Shown here in pieces: positions 24,678-33,674 of a stretch of 64,000 nucleotides of DNA. Position 1 is the stretch's first letter, and every line of letters begins with the position of its first letter. Source of the DNA: Candidatus Calditenuaceae archaeon (GTDB lineage Archaea > Thermoproteota > Nitrososphaeria_A > Caldarchaeales > Calditenuaceae). The stretch is from NCBI GenBank assembly GCA_025059595.1, contig JANXDI010000029.1, forward strand, positions 282,735-346,734, written 5' to 3'. Below the pieces are notes generated by a model. It was not told where the DNA came from. It was given only the letters and a program-made list of their open reading frames with translations, and did not search any database. The position numbers and the translations under genes are program-made.

Positions 24678-25016
24678 CTACACGCATCTAAACCTTCTTA
24701 TTAGCCGTCTCCGCTCAATTGTTCCCAAAGTTAGCGATATCGCCGCCAGCAAGGCGAGAGGCAAGGCACTCAACACGTCCAAAAATAAAAGACTGAATAA
24801 AGTGAGCAGAGTCGATGCCGAAAAAGCATAAAAATAGATAGGCGCCCTCCTCTCCACCAGTTTAAGATATTCGTCATGATGCTCCCTCAGGTGGCTCGAA
24901 TCGATAAGTCTCAGGCAAGTCGACAAACATGGGTACTTTATGGCAGCGGCCTCCGCGAATGGAATAGAGCTACCACATAAAACACACTCTTTGGCTGCAT
25001 GCTTCTTTATCAACAT
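24678..25016 (-). CDS. Small membrane protein with N-terminal Cys motif
   Basis: A 112-residue protein. Residues 10-35 hold CVLCGSSIPFAEAAAIKYPC and a further Cys in LSTCLRL, a possible zinc site. Two membrane helices follow near 60-77 and 82-98, with a basic tail (ERRRLIRRFR). The layout resembles the DUF2116 protein at 23423, so both may belong to one class of zinc-ribbon membrane proteins. The ATG is about 30 bases from a symmetrical ATATATA box shared with the etf operon. Confidence 0.6.
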   Translation of the reverse strand: MLIKKHAAKECVLCGSSIPFAEAAAIKYPCLSTCLRLIDSSHLREHHDEYLKLVERRAPIYFYAFSASTLLTLFSLLFLDVLSALPLALLAAISLTLGTIERRRLIRRFRCV

Positions 25017-25017
25017 C

Positions 25018-25031
25018 GACAGAAATCTGTC
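25018..25031. promoter_or_regulatory. Palindrome in the divergent promoter of the etf operon
   Basis: GACAGA-AA-TCTGTC has perfect 6-base arms. It lies directly before the minus-strand ATG at 25016, downstream of that gene's TATA box. It is also about 13 bases upstream of the TATA box facing etfB. A bound protein would block one gene and could stimulate the other. The function is inferred. Confidence 0.45.
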
Positions 25032-25041
25032 ACGTCGGGAT

Positions 25042-25052
25042 GGATATATATT
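25042..25052. promoter_or_regulatory. Symmetrical TATA box, etfB and 25016 gene
   Basis: GGATATATATT contains ATATATA, readable on both strands. It lies about 36 bases before etfB ATG 25083 and about 31 bases before the minus-strand ATG at 25016. Confidence 0.5.
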
Positions 25053-25082
25053 TTCGGATTCTACATGTAATTTCGCGACAAC

Positions 25083-26297
25083 ATGCTAGTTATAACTCTT
25101 TACAAGGCAGTTCCCGCCAGAACCACGAAGATCGTCACCGTTGGTGGTGTTCTGCGCAGGGAGGAGATGGACCTCGTTATGAACCCGTTTGACTACAAGG
25201 CTATTGAAGCTGCCGACTATCTGAAGAGGGCGTTCGGAGGGAAGGTAATAGCACTCACCATGGGACCGGACTTCAAGCTCAAATCGATAGCCGCGAGCCT
25301 CTATGACACACCAGTTGAGGGGATTGATGAATCCTACATCCTGAGTGACAGGAGAATGGCCGGCGCAGACACCTGGGCGACGGCGTACACAGTAAGCCTC
25401 GGAGTCAAGAAGGTAGTCGAGGCTCACCTCTCAGCGGTTGATGAGTTAATTTCTCTGATACGCGGTGATGCAGACCCAGAAAGATTTGCGCAGAAGGCGA
25501 AGGAGCTCTATGAGCGGAACTTAATCCCAAACGCAGTTTACTCATCCCTACCAACACTTAAAGAGGCTACTCTTGCTGAGAGGTTATTGAAGGGTGAGGT
25601 TGATAGGGGGAGCGCTCTGAGATTGTTGGAGAAGGTTAGGCATGAGGTTGAGAAGTTCATAGTTATCGCGGGTATCAAGACGAGCGATGGTGAGACCGGA
25701 AGCACGGGGCCACAGGTCGCGGAGGCTTTGACCGAGCTCCTCAGGAGATACATTCCAAGCGTCACATATGTTAGGGAGCTTGAAGCAGACCCCGAGGCTG
25801 GTTTCATCTATGTTGAGCGTAAGCTCGGCGACCTTATTCAGAAGCTGAGAGTTCCACTCCCCTGCGTCATTTCCATCGCCACAGACTACCGCCCGAACCC
25901 CCCCTTACTCAAACTCAAGAAGAGGGCACGCATGTTCAACTACGCGAAGAAGGTAACCGAGAGCGTAGTCCTCAACGCCGACCAAATAGGAGCCAAACCA
26001 GAGTTAATCGGGCTGACAGGCTCTCCGACCATTGTAGGGCCTGGAATGGACATAGGCGTTCCACCAGTCCAAAAGTTTGTAGGAAAAACTCTAGTCCTCT
26101 CGACCCGCGTTGAGGAGTTTGAGTTAAACGGAAAGAAATACGGCCCGTTTGAAAGGCTCTCAAAGGCTGATGATCTTCCTCAAGAAGTTCTGAATTATCT
26201 TCGGGAGCGAGGTCTTGTTAAAGTGTTCGAGCTTGAGGACCTCGTGGATGAGCTTTTCGGGGTGAGGGTTAGTGTCGCAGGGGAACACAGAATATAG
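25083..26297 (+). CDS. etfB: Electron transfer flavoprotein beta subunit, enlarged by an insertion
   Basis: A FixA/EtfB protein. Normal landmarks are MNPFDYKAIEAADYL, VIALTMGP, the ADTWATAY motif at 95-102, TSDGETGSTGPQ at 200-211 for nucleotide binding and GLTGSPTIV near 334. It has 404 residues against about 260. A charged helical block of about 75 residues (113-188) interrupts the segment between the ADT motif and the KFIVIAGIK strand. There is also a longer C-terminal tail. It heads a tight operon with etfA and fixCX, the set found in quinone-reducing and bifurcating EtfABCX complexes. Confidence 0.88.
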   Translation: MLVITLYKAVPARTTKIVTVGGVLRREEMDLVMNPFDYKAIEAADYLKRAFGGKVIALTMGPDFKLKSIAASLYDTPVEGIDESYILSDRRMAGADTWATAYTVSLGVKKVVEAHLSAVDELISLIRGDADPERFAQKAKELYERNLIPNAVYSSLPTLKEATLAERLLKGEVDRGSALRLLEKVRHEVEKFIVIAGIKTSDGETGSTGPQVAEALTELLRRYIPSVTYVRELEADPEAGFIYVERKLGDLIQKLRVPLPCVISIATDYRPNPPLLKLKKRARMFNYAKKVTESVVLNADQIGAKPELIGLTGSPTIVGPGMDIGVPPVQKFVGKTLVLSTRVEEFELNGKKYGPFERLSKADDLPQEVLNYLRERGLVKVFELEDLVDELFGVRVSVAGEHRI

Positions 26298-27375
26298 AGA
26301 CGTTTGGGTTTACTGCGAGGTTCAGGACGGCGAGCTTACGAGGCCCACTATTGAGGTTATAGCAGGTGCGCGTAAGCTTGCCGACAAAATGGGCATGAAG
26401 GTTGTGGGAATACTTCTAGGGTCTGGTCTCAAAAAAATTGCACGAGAGCCAATCTATTATGGCGCTGATAGTGTAATATTGTGCGACACACCATTATTGA
26501 AGAGCTACCAAGTTCTCCCCTACACACACGTCCTCTCCGACATGGTCTTCAAGCTTAAACCTTGGGCCTTCCTCTTCGTCGCGAATGAGATTGGCAGAGA
26601 GCTCGGAGCCCGCGTCGCATACAGAACTCTCACAGGCTTAGCCGCCGACTGCATAGACCTCATCATAGAGGACTTCGTGATGTACACTCCGCAGGGGACA
26701 AAGGTCTACAAAGACTGCATCGCGCAGGTCCGCCCCGACTTCGCAACCCGCATAGCCAAAATATTCACTCCAAAACACCGCCCCCAGATGAGCAACATCA
26801 GGCCAGGCTCTTTTACGCCGCTTCCGCGAGACGAGTCTAGAGCCGGTGAGTTGATTGAGTGGGAGGCTGAGATTCCTCCTGAGGCTTTCGCTGTCGAAGT
26901 CATCGAGGAGAAGAGGCTGCCGAAGAGCCCCATTAAGCTTGAGGACGCTAAAGTGATTATCAGCCTCGGACTGGGTGTCTTAAAGGACTCTAGGGGCAAC
27001 CCGAGAAACCCTCTCGAGGCTTATAGGCTTGCGGAGCGGCTTACCGAGGTGATTAAGCAGCGGTTCGGAGTCCCCGCAGAGATAGGGGCATCAAGGTCTC
27101 TGGTTTACGCGGGAATCAAGGAGCTCGAGGGTCTGATTGTGAAGGACAGGCAAGTCGGGCAGACAGGTAAAACAGTTTCACCCGACATCTACATCGCTGC
27201 AGGTATAAGCGGAGCGATACAGCATAGAGTGGGAATCCTACGGTCGAAGAAGATAGTGGCTATCAACACCGACCCCCAAGCACCGATATTCCAGATTGCC
27301 CACTACGGCGTAGTGGGCGACCTATACGAAGTTCTTCCTAAGCTCATGGAGATGCTGGAGGAGAGAAAGCAGTGA
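26272..27375 (+). CDS. etfA: Electron transfer flavoprotein alpha subunit
   Basis: A FixB/EtfA protein of 367 residues. The C-terminal FAD-binding half is standard: VIISLGLGVLKDSRG, GASRSLVYAGIKELEG, RQVGQTGKTVSPDIYIA, ISGAIQHRVGIL and AINTDPQAPIFQIAHYGVVGD. The start is GTG 26272, overlapping etfB by 26 bases. The next gene overlaps its stop as GTGA. Confidence 0.93.
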   Translation: MSQGNTEYRDVWVYCEVQDGELTRPTIEVIAGARKLADKMGMKVVGILLGSGLKKIAREPIYYGADSVILCDTPLLKSYQVLPYTHVLSDMVFKLKPWAFLFVANEIGRELGARVAYRTLTGLAADCIDLIIEDFVMYTPQGTKVYKDCIAQVRPDFATRIAKIFTPKHRPQMSNIRPGSFTPLPRDESRAGELIEWEAEIPPEAFAVEVIEEKRLPKSPIKLEDAKVIISLGLGVLKDSRGNPRNPLEAYRLAERLTEVIKQRFGVPAEIGASRSLVYAGIKELEGLIVKDRQVGQTGKTVSPDIYIAAGISGAIQHRVGILRSKKIVAINTDPQAPIFQIAHYGVVGDLYEVLPKLMEMLEERKQ

Positions 27376-29072
27376 AGCCCGACTATGATGTAATCGTGGT
27401 CGGTGGAGGAAACGCAGGCTGCGCGGCGGCAAACTATCTTGCACGTAAGGGCGTTGATGTCGCACTATTAGAGAAGGCTCAGGTCCCAGGGCAGAAGAAT
27501 GTCACGGGCGGGGTCATTTATACGGAATACATTCGAGGCTATAGTTTAGAGGACGCTTTCCCCGGATTCAGGGAGGAGGCGCCGCTTGAGAGGAGAATCG
27601 TATCCCATGAGGTAGTGGTCTTATCCTCCCCGGAGACTCGGGACGGAAAGGCGGTGTATAAGAGGACGGTGATAGGTGAGGATTCTCTGCTTAACAGGCT
27701 CGGAATTTCAGGCTTCAATCTGGCCGGCTCCGAGGGCTACTCCGTCCTGAGAGCAAAGTTCGACAAGTGGATGATGAAGAAGGTCACGGAGAGTGGCGGA
27801 GTCGTTGTAACTTACAAATCCGTGAAGGACCTCTACTTCGAGAACAACCAAGTGAAAGGTATAGTGACAGATTCTGAAACGGTTACATGTAACCTCGTCA
27901 TAGACGCCTCGGGGGTCACCTCAAGGCTTGTCGACAAGGCCGGTCTTAGACCTCCCCTCACTCCGGAAAAAGTCTATCACGGGGTGAAGCACGTCTATAA
28001 GCTTTCACAGGAGAAGATTGAGGAGAGGTTCGGCCTAAAGCAGGGTGAGGGGAAGGCCATCTTTTATCTTGGTGACGTTATGCAGGGTGTTAGCGGTGGA
28101 GCCTTCCTTTACACAAACCGTGATACCCTCAGCATAGGCATCGTCGCCTCTCTGGACTCATTCTTGAGGGCCTCCCTAGAAAGGATGGACACTCTAGGCA
28201 AGCCTCTCGAAATATTGGAGAGCCTCGAATCACACCCCGCTGTGGCCCCGCTCCTCGAAGGTGCAGAACTCGTCGAATACTCCGCACATAACATACCGAA
28301 AGGCTATAAGACCATGCTGGAGCAGCCATACACCTCAGGCTATGTTGTCACGGGAGACGCCCTCGGAGCCTTTGTCAAAATCGGAGGCCTCATCGATGGC
28401 ATGAGGAGGGCTGTCGCTACCGGAATAATGGCTGCCGAGGCTTATCTTCGAGCCTCCAAGGCCAATGATTATAGTGCTAAGACTCTCGCCGTTTACAAGG
28501 AGCTCCTTGCCCCAATATACAGTGATGTCCGAAAGTCCGGCAGGAATGCGATGCTCACAGAGTCGAGAGTTGCTTACGGCTTAGCCCCGAAGCTCCTGCT
28601 AGGGCTTTTAGGAGAGAGGGTTGAGGCCCAGTCACAGGTGAGGTCGCACTCATCCGAGGTGGATGCTGTCAAGAAGATTCAAGAGAGGACTGGGCTTCTC
28701 GACTACGATGAGGACAAGGAGTATAGCCACATCAAAGTGGACTTTGACAAGGCCTCGGCTCAGAGGCTGAAGATGTGGGTCCCCGCTTGCCCTGTGAACT
28801 GCTACACGCTTGTCTTAGAGAAAGGCGTCTTCGCGTCGCTCAAAGACCTCTACAGATACAACTTATCGAGGAGGCTCGCTGAGGGTATTCCTGAAAATAG
28901 GGCAAGAAGCCTCGCGAGGATGGACACCTTAGACGACATGGCGAGGGCAAGGCTGAACTTTGACCATGTTGCCTGTGTGGCGTGCGGTACATGCGGAGTT
29001 ATAGGGCCGACAGACGTAATAGACTTCGGTCACGAGAGAGAGGGGCACGGAGTCAGGTTCAAGTACGGATAA
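27372..29072 (+). CDS. fixC: FixC-FixX fusion: ETF-quinone oxidoreductase-like flavoprotein with ferredoxin domain
   Basis: Residues 1 to about 430 are FixC: the FAD motif VVGGGNAGCAAANYLARKG, ALLEKAQVPGQKNVTGG, and a GDALGAFVKIGGLIDGMRRA C-terminal FAD contact. From about 445 a FixX-like ferredoxin follows on the same chain. It has CPVNCY near 473-478 and CVACGTC near 534-540, the same Cys pattern as E. coli FixX, followed by GHGVRFKYG. In most species fixC and fixX are separate genes. The complex should pass electrons from EtfAB to quinone at the membrane. GTG start. Confidence 0.9.
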   Translation: MKPDYDVIVVGGGNAGCAAANYLARKGVDVALLEKAQVPGQKNVTGGVIYTEYIRGYSLEDAFPGFREEAPLERRIVSHEVVVLSSPETRDGKAVYKRTVIGEDSLLNRLGISGFNLAGSEGYSVLRAKFDKWMMKKVTESGGVVVTYKSVKDLYFENNQVKGIVTDSETVTCNLVIDASGVTSRLVDKAGLRPPLTPEKVYHGVKHVYKLSQEKIEERFGLKQGEGKAIFYLGDVMQGVSGGAFLYTNRDTLSIGIVASLDSFLRASLERMDTLGKPLEILESLESHPAVAPLLEGAELVEYSAHNIPKGYKTMLEQPYTSGYVVTGDALGAFVKIGGLIDGMRRAVATGIMAAEAYLRASKANDYSAKTLAVYKELLAPIYSDVRKSGRNAMLTESRVAYGLAPKLLLGLLGERVEAQSQVRSHSSEVDAVKKIQERTGLLDYDEDKEYSHIKVDFDKASAQRLKMWVPACPVNCYTLVLEKGVFASLKDLYRYNLSRRLAEGIPENRARSLARMDTLDDMARARLNFDHVACVACGTCGVIGPTDVIDFGHEREGHGVRFKYG

Positions 29073-29111
29073 ATAAGCAAGTTTAATATATCCCCATAAA
29101 CACTTAGAGGC

Positions 29112-29630
29112 GTGTCAATAACATCAGTCACCAACGTTATTAGGACTAAGCTGGATGTCCGGACCTTTTCTGACAAGGAAATTCCTTGGGAAGACAAACT
29201 AATCATATTGGATGCAGGGAGGATGGCAGGGTCAGGGCTGAACAGCCAACATTGGCGATTCATACTTATAGACAAGCGGGAGGACCTCGAGAAACTGGCT
29301 GACCTGAGCATAACGGGGAAGTGGGTCAGAGGGGCTAGCTTTGCCGTTGTGGTTCTGACAGACTCGCGATATGCCTGGCACCTTCTCGACGCCGGCAGGG
29401 CAATCACTAACATGATGCTGGAGGCCTGGAGCCGCGGAATAGTCTCATGCATCTGCACGAGCTACAATGAGCAGGCCCTGAGGAACTGGCTTAAGATACC
29501 CCCTCTTTACGCCATCGCGGCCTTCATCGGTTTCGGTTATCCAGTGAAGAAGCTTTTAGGTAAGAAGAATAGACTCCCCTTGGAGCAAATTGCCTTCCGT
29601 GGAAGGTTCGGCGAGCCAATTAAAGCGTGA
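29112..29630 (+). CDS. Nitroreductase family flavoprotein
   Basis: A 172-residue FMN-type nitroreductase. Visible parts are an opening basic helix with RTFSDKEIPW, RMAGSGLNSQHWRFILI, a DAGRAITNMMLEAWSRGI helix and FIGFGYPVKK near the end. The family uses FMN and NAD(P)H. The substrate is unknown. The GTG is about 28 bases after TTTAATATATCC (29079-29089), so the message is leaderless and separate from the etf operon. It overlaps elp3 by about 40 bases. Confidence 0.82.
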   Translation: MSITSVTNVIRTKLDVRTFSDKEIPWEDKLIILDAGRMAGSGLNSQHWRFILIDKREDLEKLADLSITGKWVRGASFAVVVLTDSRYAWHLLDAGRAITNMMLEAWSRGIVSCICTSYNEQALRNWLKIPPLYAIAAFIGFGYPVKKLLGKKNRLPLEQIAFRGRFGEPIKA

Positions 29631-31194
29631 GATTGTCGCTAAGCTAGCTGAGGCTCTTGTCAAGGAGCCTCTAATACTTGAGAGAGGGAAAGCCAGCGCG
29701 AAAATACGTTTAGCCGAGAGGCTTGGGCTGAGCAAGTTACCTAGGAACACGGACTTGATTTGGGCGCTGAAGGAGTTAGGCGCACCCTCAACGCTAATTA
29801 AAGAACTAAGACGAAAGCCAGTCAGGACGAGGTCAGGAGTAACCATCATAACCGTCGCAATACCCTTGTTCAATTGCCCTCACGGCCGATGCATCTACTG
29901 CCCAGGTGGAGGAGAGACTGGCTTCCCCCAGAGCTACACGGGGGCGGAGCCCGTCATCAGTTATGCGCATATTGTGGGTTACGATATAGAGGCGCAGGTC
30001 AAAGCCTATCTCAAGAGGCTGGAGAACATGGGACACGAAGTCGATAAGGTCGAAATCATCTTCATCGGTGGGACATACACCTCCGCCGACCCGGAGGCTC
30101 AGAAGGGATACATTAAAGCCGCCTTAGATGGGCTCCACGGCTCCCAGTCGGGGAGTGTTGAGGAAGCTCTTTTGAGGGCTGAGCATAAGCGACCCCGCGT
30201 CGCCGGCATGATGGTTGAGACTCGGCCCGACTGGATTAATCCGCAAATCGCTGACGAGCTCGTAAGACTGGGTGTAACAAGGGTCGAGCTCGGGGTGCAG
30301 GCCCTCGACGACGAGATTTACAGACGTATAGCTCGCGGCCACACTGTCCGAGATGTGGTGGAAGCGACAAGAGTTCTGAGGGACCGAGCCTTCAAGGTTG
30401 GGTACCACTTCATGCCGGGGCTCCCGCATTCAAACCCTGCGAAGGATTTTGAGATGTATGAGACGCTCTTCAAAGACGCACGATTCAGGCCGGACACTGT
30501 CAAAATCTACCCGACCATGGTAATACCCGGCACACCGCTACACACGCTCTGGTCTAGAGGCGAGTATAAGCCCTATGAATTGGATGTTTTGGTAGACCTA
30601 CTCGTCAGAATGCTCAGCATCACGCCCCCCTACGTCCGGATACACAGAATCAGGCGCGAGATACCAAGCCATGTAGCGGCGGACGGAAAATATCCGGGAA
30701 ACCTCAGGGAGCTTGTAGAGAGAGAGGCCGCGAGAAGAAGCATCAAATGTAAATGCGTGAGGTGCAGGGAGGTCGGGAGGCAAACCAGCCTAAGCTTTGA
30801 GCGGCTATTCGAAATGGAGATAAGGGAGCTAAGATACGAGACTTTAGGGGGAAGAGAAGTCTTCCTTTCATACGAGACGCGAGACGGAGAGGTTTTAGCC
30901 GGACTGCTGAGGCTCAGGCTCCCCGATGAAGCTGCGAATGAGCTGCTAAGAGACGCGGCCCTAGTCCGCGAGCTTCACGTTTATGGCGAGATGACACCTG
31001 TCGGCCGCGCAGCGTCCCAGCGGGGCTGGCAACACCGCGGGATAGGGACGCAACTCCTAAGAAGGGCTGAGGAGATCGCGGCTAGGGAGGGATATGATAA
31101 GGTCGTAGTAATAAGTGGGCTCGGAGTCAAGGAATATTACATGAAACGAGGATACTCGAGGCACGGCCCCTACGTGGCTAAGAGGTTAACGTAG
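29590..31194 (+). CDS. elp3: tRNA uridine-34 carboxymethyl-modifying enzyme Elp3
   Basis: A radical SAM plus acetyltransferase enzyme of 534 residues. The iron-sulfur site CPHGRCIYC is near 96-104. TRPDWINPQIADELVRLGVTR-type elements (under 20 shown here as ETRPDWINPQIADELV) and GVQALDDEIY define the SAM domain. A CKCVRCRE zinc site is near 385, and the GNAT motif QHRGIGTQLLRRAEE is near 478. It makes cm5U at wobble U34. TTG 29590 and GTG 29599 are both possible starts. Confidence 0.93.
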   Translation: MPSVEGSASQLKREIVAKLAEALVKEPLILERGKASAKIRLAERLGLSKLPRNTDLIWALKELGAPSTLIKELRRKPVRTRSGVTIITVAIPLFNCPHGRCIYCPGGGETGFPQSYTGAEPVISYAHIVGYDIEAQVKAYLKRLENMGHEVDKVEIIFIGGTYTSADPEAQKGYIKAALDGLHGSQSGSVEEALLRAEHKRPRVAGMMVETRPDWINPQIADELVRLGVTRVELGVQALDDEIYRRIARGHTVRDVVEATRVLRDRAFKVGYHFMPGLPHSNPAKDFEMYETLFKDARFRPDTVKIYPTMVIPGTPLHTLWSRGEYKPYELDVLVDLLVRMLSITPPYVRIHRIRREIPSHVAADGKYPGNLRELVEREAARRSIKCKCVRCREVGRQTSLSFERLFEMEIRELRYETLGGREVFLSYETRDGEVLAGLLRLRLPDEAANELLRDAALVRELHVYGEMTPVGRAASQRGWQHRGIGTQLLRRAEEIAAREGYDKVVVISGLGVKEYYMKRGYSRHGPYVAKRLT

Positions 31195-31199
31195 AAGGC

Positions 31200-31937
31200 T
31201 TGGTTGATGCGGAAGAGGCAATCCGTGAGATTAGGTCTGCAATCGCGGCAAGGAAGACGATAGCGGTCGTAGGTGAGATGGAGGTTTTTTATGAGGGAAG
31301 GAGCGCAAGCTGGCTCGGAAGCGGTGAGAGGCTTCTCATAATCAAGCAGGATAGGAGCGTGCTCGTCCATCGCCCATTCGGATATGAGCCTGTGAACTGG
31401 CAGCCGGCGGGAAGCCACATAGACACCTCAATCGAAAACGGTAAACTCTTAATAGTTTCAACCCGCACCTCGCCGCCGGAGATGCTGAAAATCAGCATCT
31501 CAAGGATAATACACTTATCGACCTACTCGCTGAAAGACGAGGCCGATTTTCAAATTCACGCAAGAGAAGAAGACATGAAACAGGCAATCATAGCGGAGCC
31601 GGGCCTCGTCGAGGAAGGATTCAGGATCGTGGAGAGTGAACGTAGGGTCAGAGGCGGATTTATCGACATACTTGGTGTTGACCGTGAGGGCAGTTTGGTG
31701 GTTGTTGAGATTAAGAGGGAGAAGGCTAATGTCAAAGATATAGAGCAGCTGATAATATACTCTTCGCAGATTGAGGAGGAGTTTGGGTCGAAGCCTCGGC
31801 TGTTGATTGTTGCACCCATGCTTACGGGGAGGGCGGCGAGGATGGCGAGAATTTTAGGCGTTGAATATAGGCAGCTCTCGCCTAGAAAGGCTCAAGAGGT
31901 AGTGAAGAGAAGAAAAGGGTTGGACCGATTCTTTTAA
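31200..31937 (+). CDS. nucS: Mismatch endonuclease NucS (EndoMS)
   Basis: A 245-residue two-domain nuclease that cuts both strands at mismatches and replaces MutS-MutL repair in many archaea and actinobacteria. The N-terminal half is the beta-rich dimerisation/DNA-binding domain (RLLIIKQDRSVLVHRP, WQPAGSHIDT). The C-terminal RecB-like core has GGFIDILGVDREGSLVVVEIK, holding Asp and the E-x-K pair, then QLIIYSSQIE. The start is TTG 31200, five bases after the elp3 stop, so they share an operon. Confidence 0.92.
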   Translation: MVDAEEAIREIRSAIAARKTIAVVGEMEVFYEGRSASWLGSGERLLIIKQDRSVLVHRPFGYEPVNWQPAGSHIDTSIENGKLLIVSTRTSPPEMLKISISRIIHLSTYSLKDEADFQIHAREEDMKQAIIAEPGLVEEGFRIVESERRVRGGFIDILGVDREGSLVVVEIKREKANVKDIEQLIIYSSQIEEEFGSKPRLLIVAPMLTGRAARMARILGVEYRQLSPRKAQEVVKRRKGLDRFF

Positions 31938-31946
31938 GGAAAGCAG

Positions 31947-33182
31947 CTAAAACAGACGGGCCTCTCCGCGAAGAATCGAGTCCGTAAGCGCCGTAATGTT
32001 TTTCAACTCATACCGGACAATCTCCTCAACCTCATACTTTACACCAGACGTAATCTTTTCACCCGAGATATACTGGATGGACGCCATAAGTGGTCTGTCA
32101 ATCCTCCTTCCAATTTGTGCTAGAAGCTTAACGTAAACCTCGTCGAAGACCCTAACTTCATCATATATTTTGTCGGCTATTTTATAAGCGGCGACGTTGT
32201 AAATTTTGCCCACGTGGGAGATTGGGTTCTTACCGGCTGTGGCCTCCAAAGACATCTGTCTGCAAGGCGTGATTAGGCCGGAGGCCCTATTTCCCCTGCC
32301 TGTGTTACCGTCATCCCCATGCTCCGCTGAAGTCCCAGTTACAGTCAAATAAACACTACTCTCCTCTCTCCTGTTAGGCACTATTAAGTCTCCGGTGTTA
32401 ACATCGACGGTAACGCTCATACCGTCCGACATCCTGACCGCCTTGTCGAGAATCCGGTCCCTAATCTCCTCTTTCACCGAGATGTAATGGTCGAGGTCTG
32501 GGGTGAGGTGCGACACTATGCCGTCGGCTATTGTGAGGTGAATCTTGTCTCCTTTCCTGAGGCCCATTACTTTACAATCTTCGCCGCTCTCCCTCAGAGA
32601 CTGTTTAAACGCTGGGCTGTTAATCTCCCTCTCAGCCGAATACACAATCTTCTCTAGAACCGTGAATGGTGCGTAGCCGACTCCAAACGAGGTATCGTTT
32701 GACAGTGGCACCTCGCTCTTCTCGTACTCCACAATCTTCACGAGGTCGGCACTACCCGGCCTTATCCTACAGTCCGAGACGATGTGTTTATCAGGGTCTA
32801 AGAACCTGAAATTCTTCTTGATGAATGTTCTTAGAGCATCCTTCAAAAGCTTCTCGACAGGGACGACGTACTCGTTGGTAGGAGTCCTCACGGTCGTTGT
32901 CGCTCTCCCCGCTATTAGGATGTAAATGGGCTCGTCGACCGTCCCACCACCAAAAACTGGAGTGGACCTCCCACCCACTAGGAGACCCTTGTCGAGGTTG
33001 TGGTGATAGACTCTCCCGAAGTTCTCCAGATAGTATCTGGAGAGGGCGACGCTAGCGGCTTCGCATACGGAGTCGATTATGTAGTCGGGGTGCCCCAGTC
33101 CCTTCCTCTCAACAATCTCGACATACTGCTTACTCACGGGCTTCCCACTAATCCTCTCAAACACTATGGATGTCCTCTGCAT
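31947..33182 (-). CDS. mat: S-adenosylmethionine synthetase, archaeal type
   Basis: The archaeal methionine adenosyltransferase is unrelated at sequence level to MetK over most of its length. Typical parts are [74 protein letters not shown] and [15 protein letters not shown]. The length of 411 residues is normal. It supplies SAM for the methyltransferases and, after decarboxylation, for SpeE. It converges with nucS, leaving 9 bases between them. Confidence 0.95.
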   Translation of the reverse strand: MQRTSIVFERISGKPVSKQYVEIVERKGLGHPDYIIDSVCEAASVALSRYYLENFGRVYHHNLDKGLLVGGRSTPVFGGGTVDEPIYILIAGRATTTVRTPTNEYVVPVEKLLKDALRTFIKKNFRFLDPDKHIVSDCRIRPGSADLVKIVEYEKSEVPLSNDTSFGVGYAPFTVLEKIVYSAEREINSPAFKQSLRESGEDCKVMGLRKGDKIHLTIADGIVSHLTPDLDHYISVKEEIRDRILDKAVRMSDGMSVTVDVNTGDLIVPNRREESSVYLTVTGTSAEHGDDGNTGRGNRASGLITPCRQMSLEATAGKNPISHVGKIYNVAAYKIADKIYDEVRVFDEVYVKLLAQIGRRIDRPLMASIQYISGEKITSGVKYEVEEIVRYELKNITALTDSILRGEARLF

Positions 33183-33258
33183 CGTTTAGCCGAGAATTAC
33201 GCCTATATTTAAAATGAACTCCCCAATCAAACCGATGAAGAGTAGTCTTCGTTAATCC

Positions 33259-33594
33259 CTACTCCTCTGAGTAATCTAGCTGAATATAGAGAACGTTATT
33301 TCCCCTCACAAGAATATACGGATAACTCGCCTTCTTCACCTCACTCTGATACTCTACCCCACGGTTAATGACCAAGTTCATGTAGTTATCAGCCTCGACC
33401 AGCGTCCCGACGTATGAGATGTCATTCTTCAGCATCACCCGCACCTGCTTGCTGAAGCTATTCATTATGAGGCTCAGAGGCCGAACTCCCGTCTGAGTGC
33501 TCAAGACCAAAAAGATGATCTCCGGCCCTAAATAAAAGTCTGACTCGATGCCGGTATTTCTGAGCTGGGTAGTGTGAGGGGAGCCCTCGGCCAT
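33259..33594 (-). CDS. Sm-like archaeal protein (SmAP1/2 type) with N-terminal extension
   Basis: Residues 37-110 form an Sm fold: RPLSLIMNSFSKQVRVMLKN, the Sm1 phrase GTLVEADNYMNLVI, and the Sm2 phrase ILVRGNNVLYIQLD. An N-terminal extension of about 35 residues precedes it, which is unusual for these 75-residue proteins. An internal start may be used, although the ATG at 33594 has an AT-rich box upstream. These proteins form heptameric rings that bind U-rich RNA. A second Sm-like gene is at 18456. Confidence 0.82.
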   Translation of the reverse strand: MAEGSPHTTQLRNTGIESDFYLGPEIIFLVLSTQTGVRPLSLIMNSFSKQVRVMLKNDISYVGTLVEADNYMNLVINRGVEYQSEVKKASYPYILVRGNNVLYIQLDYSEE

Positions 33595-33674
33595 GTATCG
33601 AGCTCGTCTCCACTCTCTAACTTTTTTCGCTCGGGCCGCGTATTCGACTCCACTCTATTCGTAGGGGCTCAAGT

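Noticed and set aside
28780..29060. Loss of a cluster cysteine in the FixX part
   Set aside because: I first compared it with eight-Cys ferredoxins. The E. coli FixX pattern has the same four Cys (one in the CP motif, three in CxxCGTC), so the site is complete.
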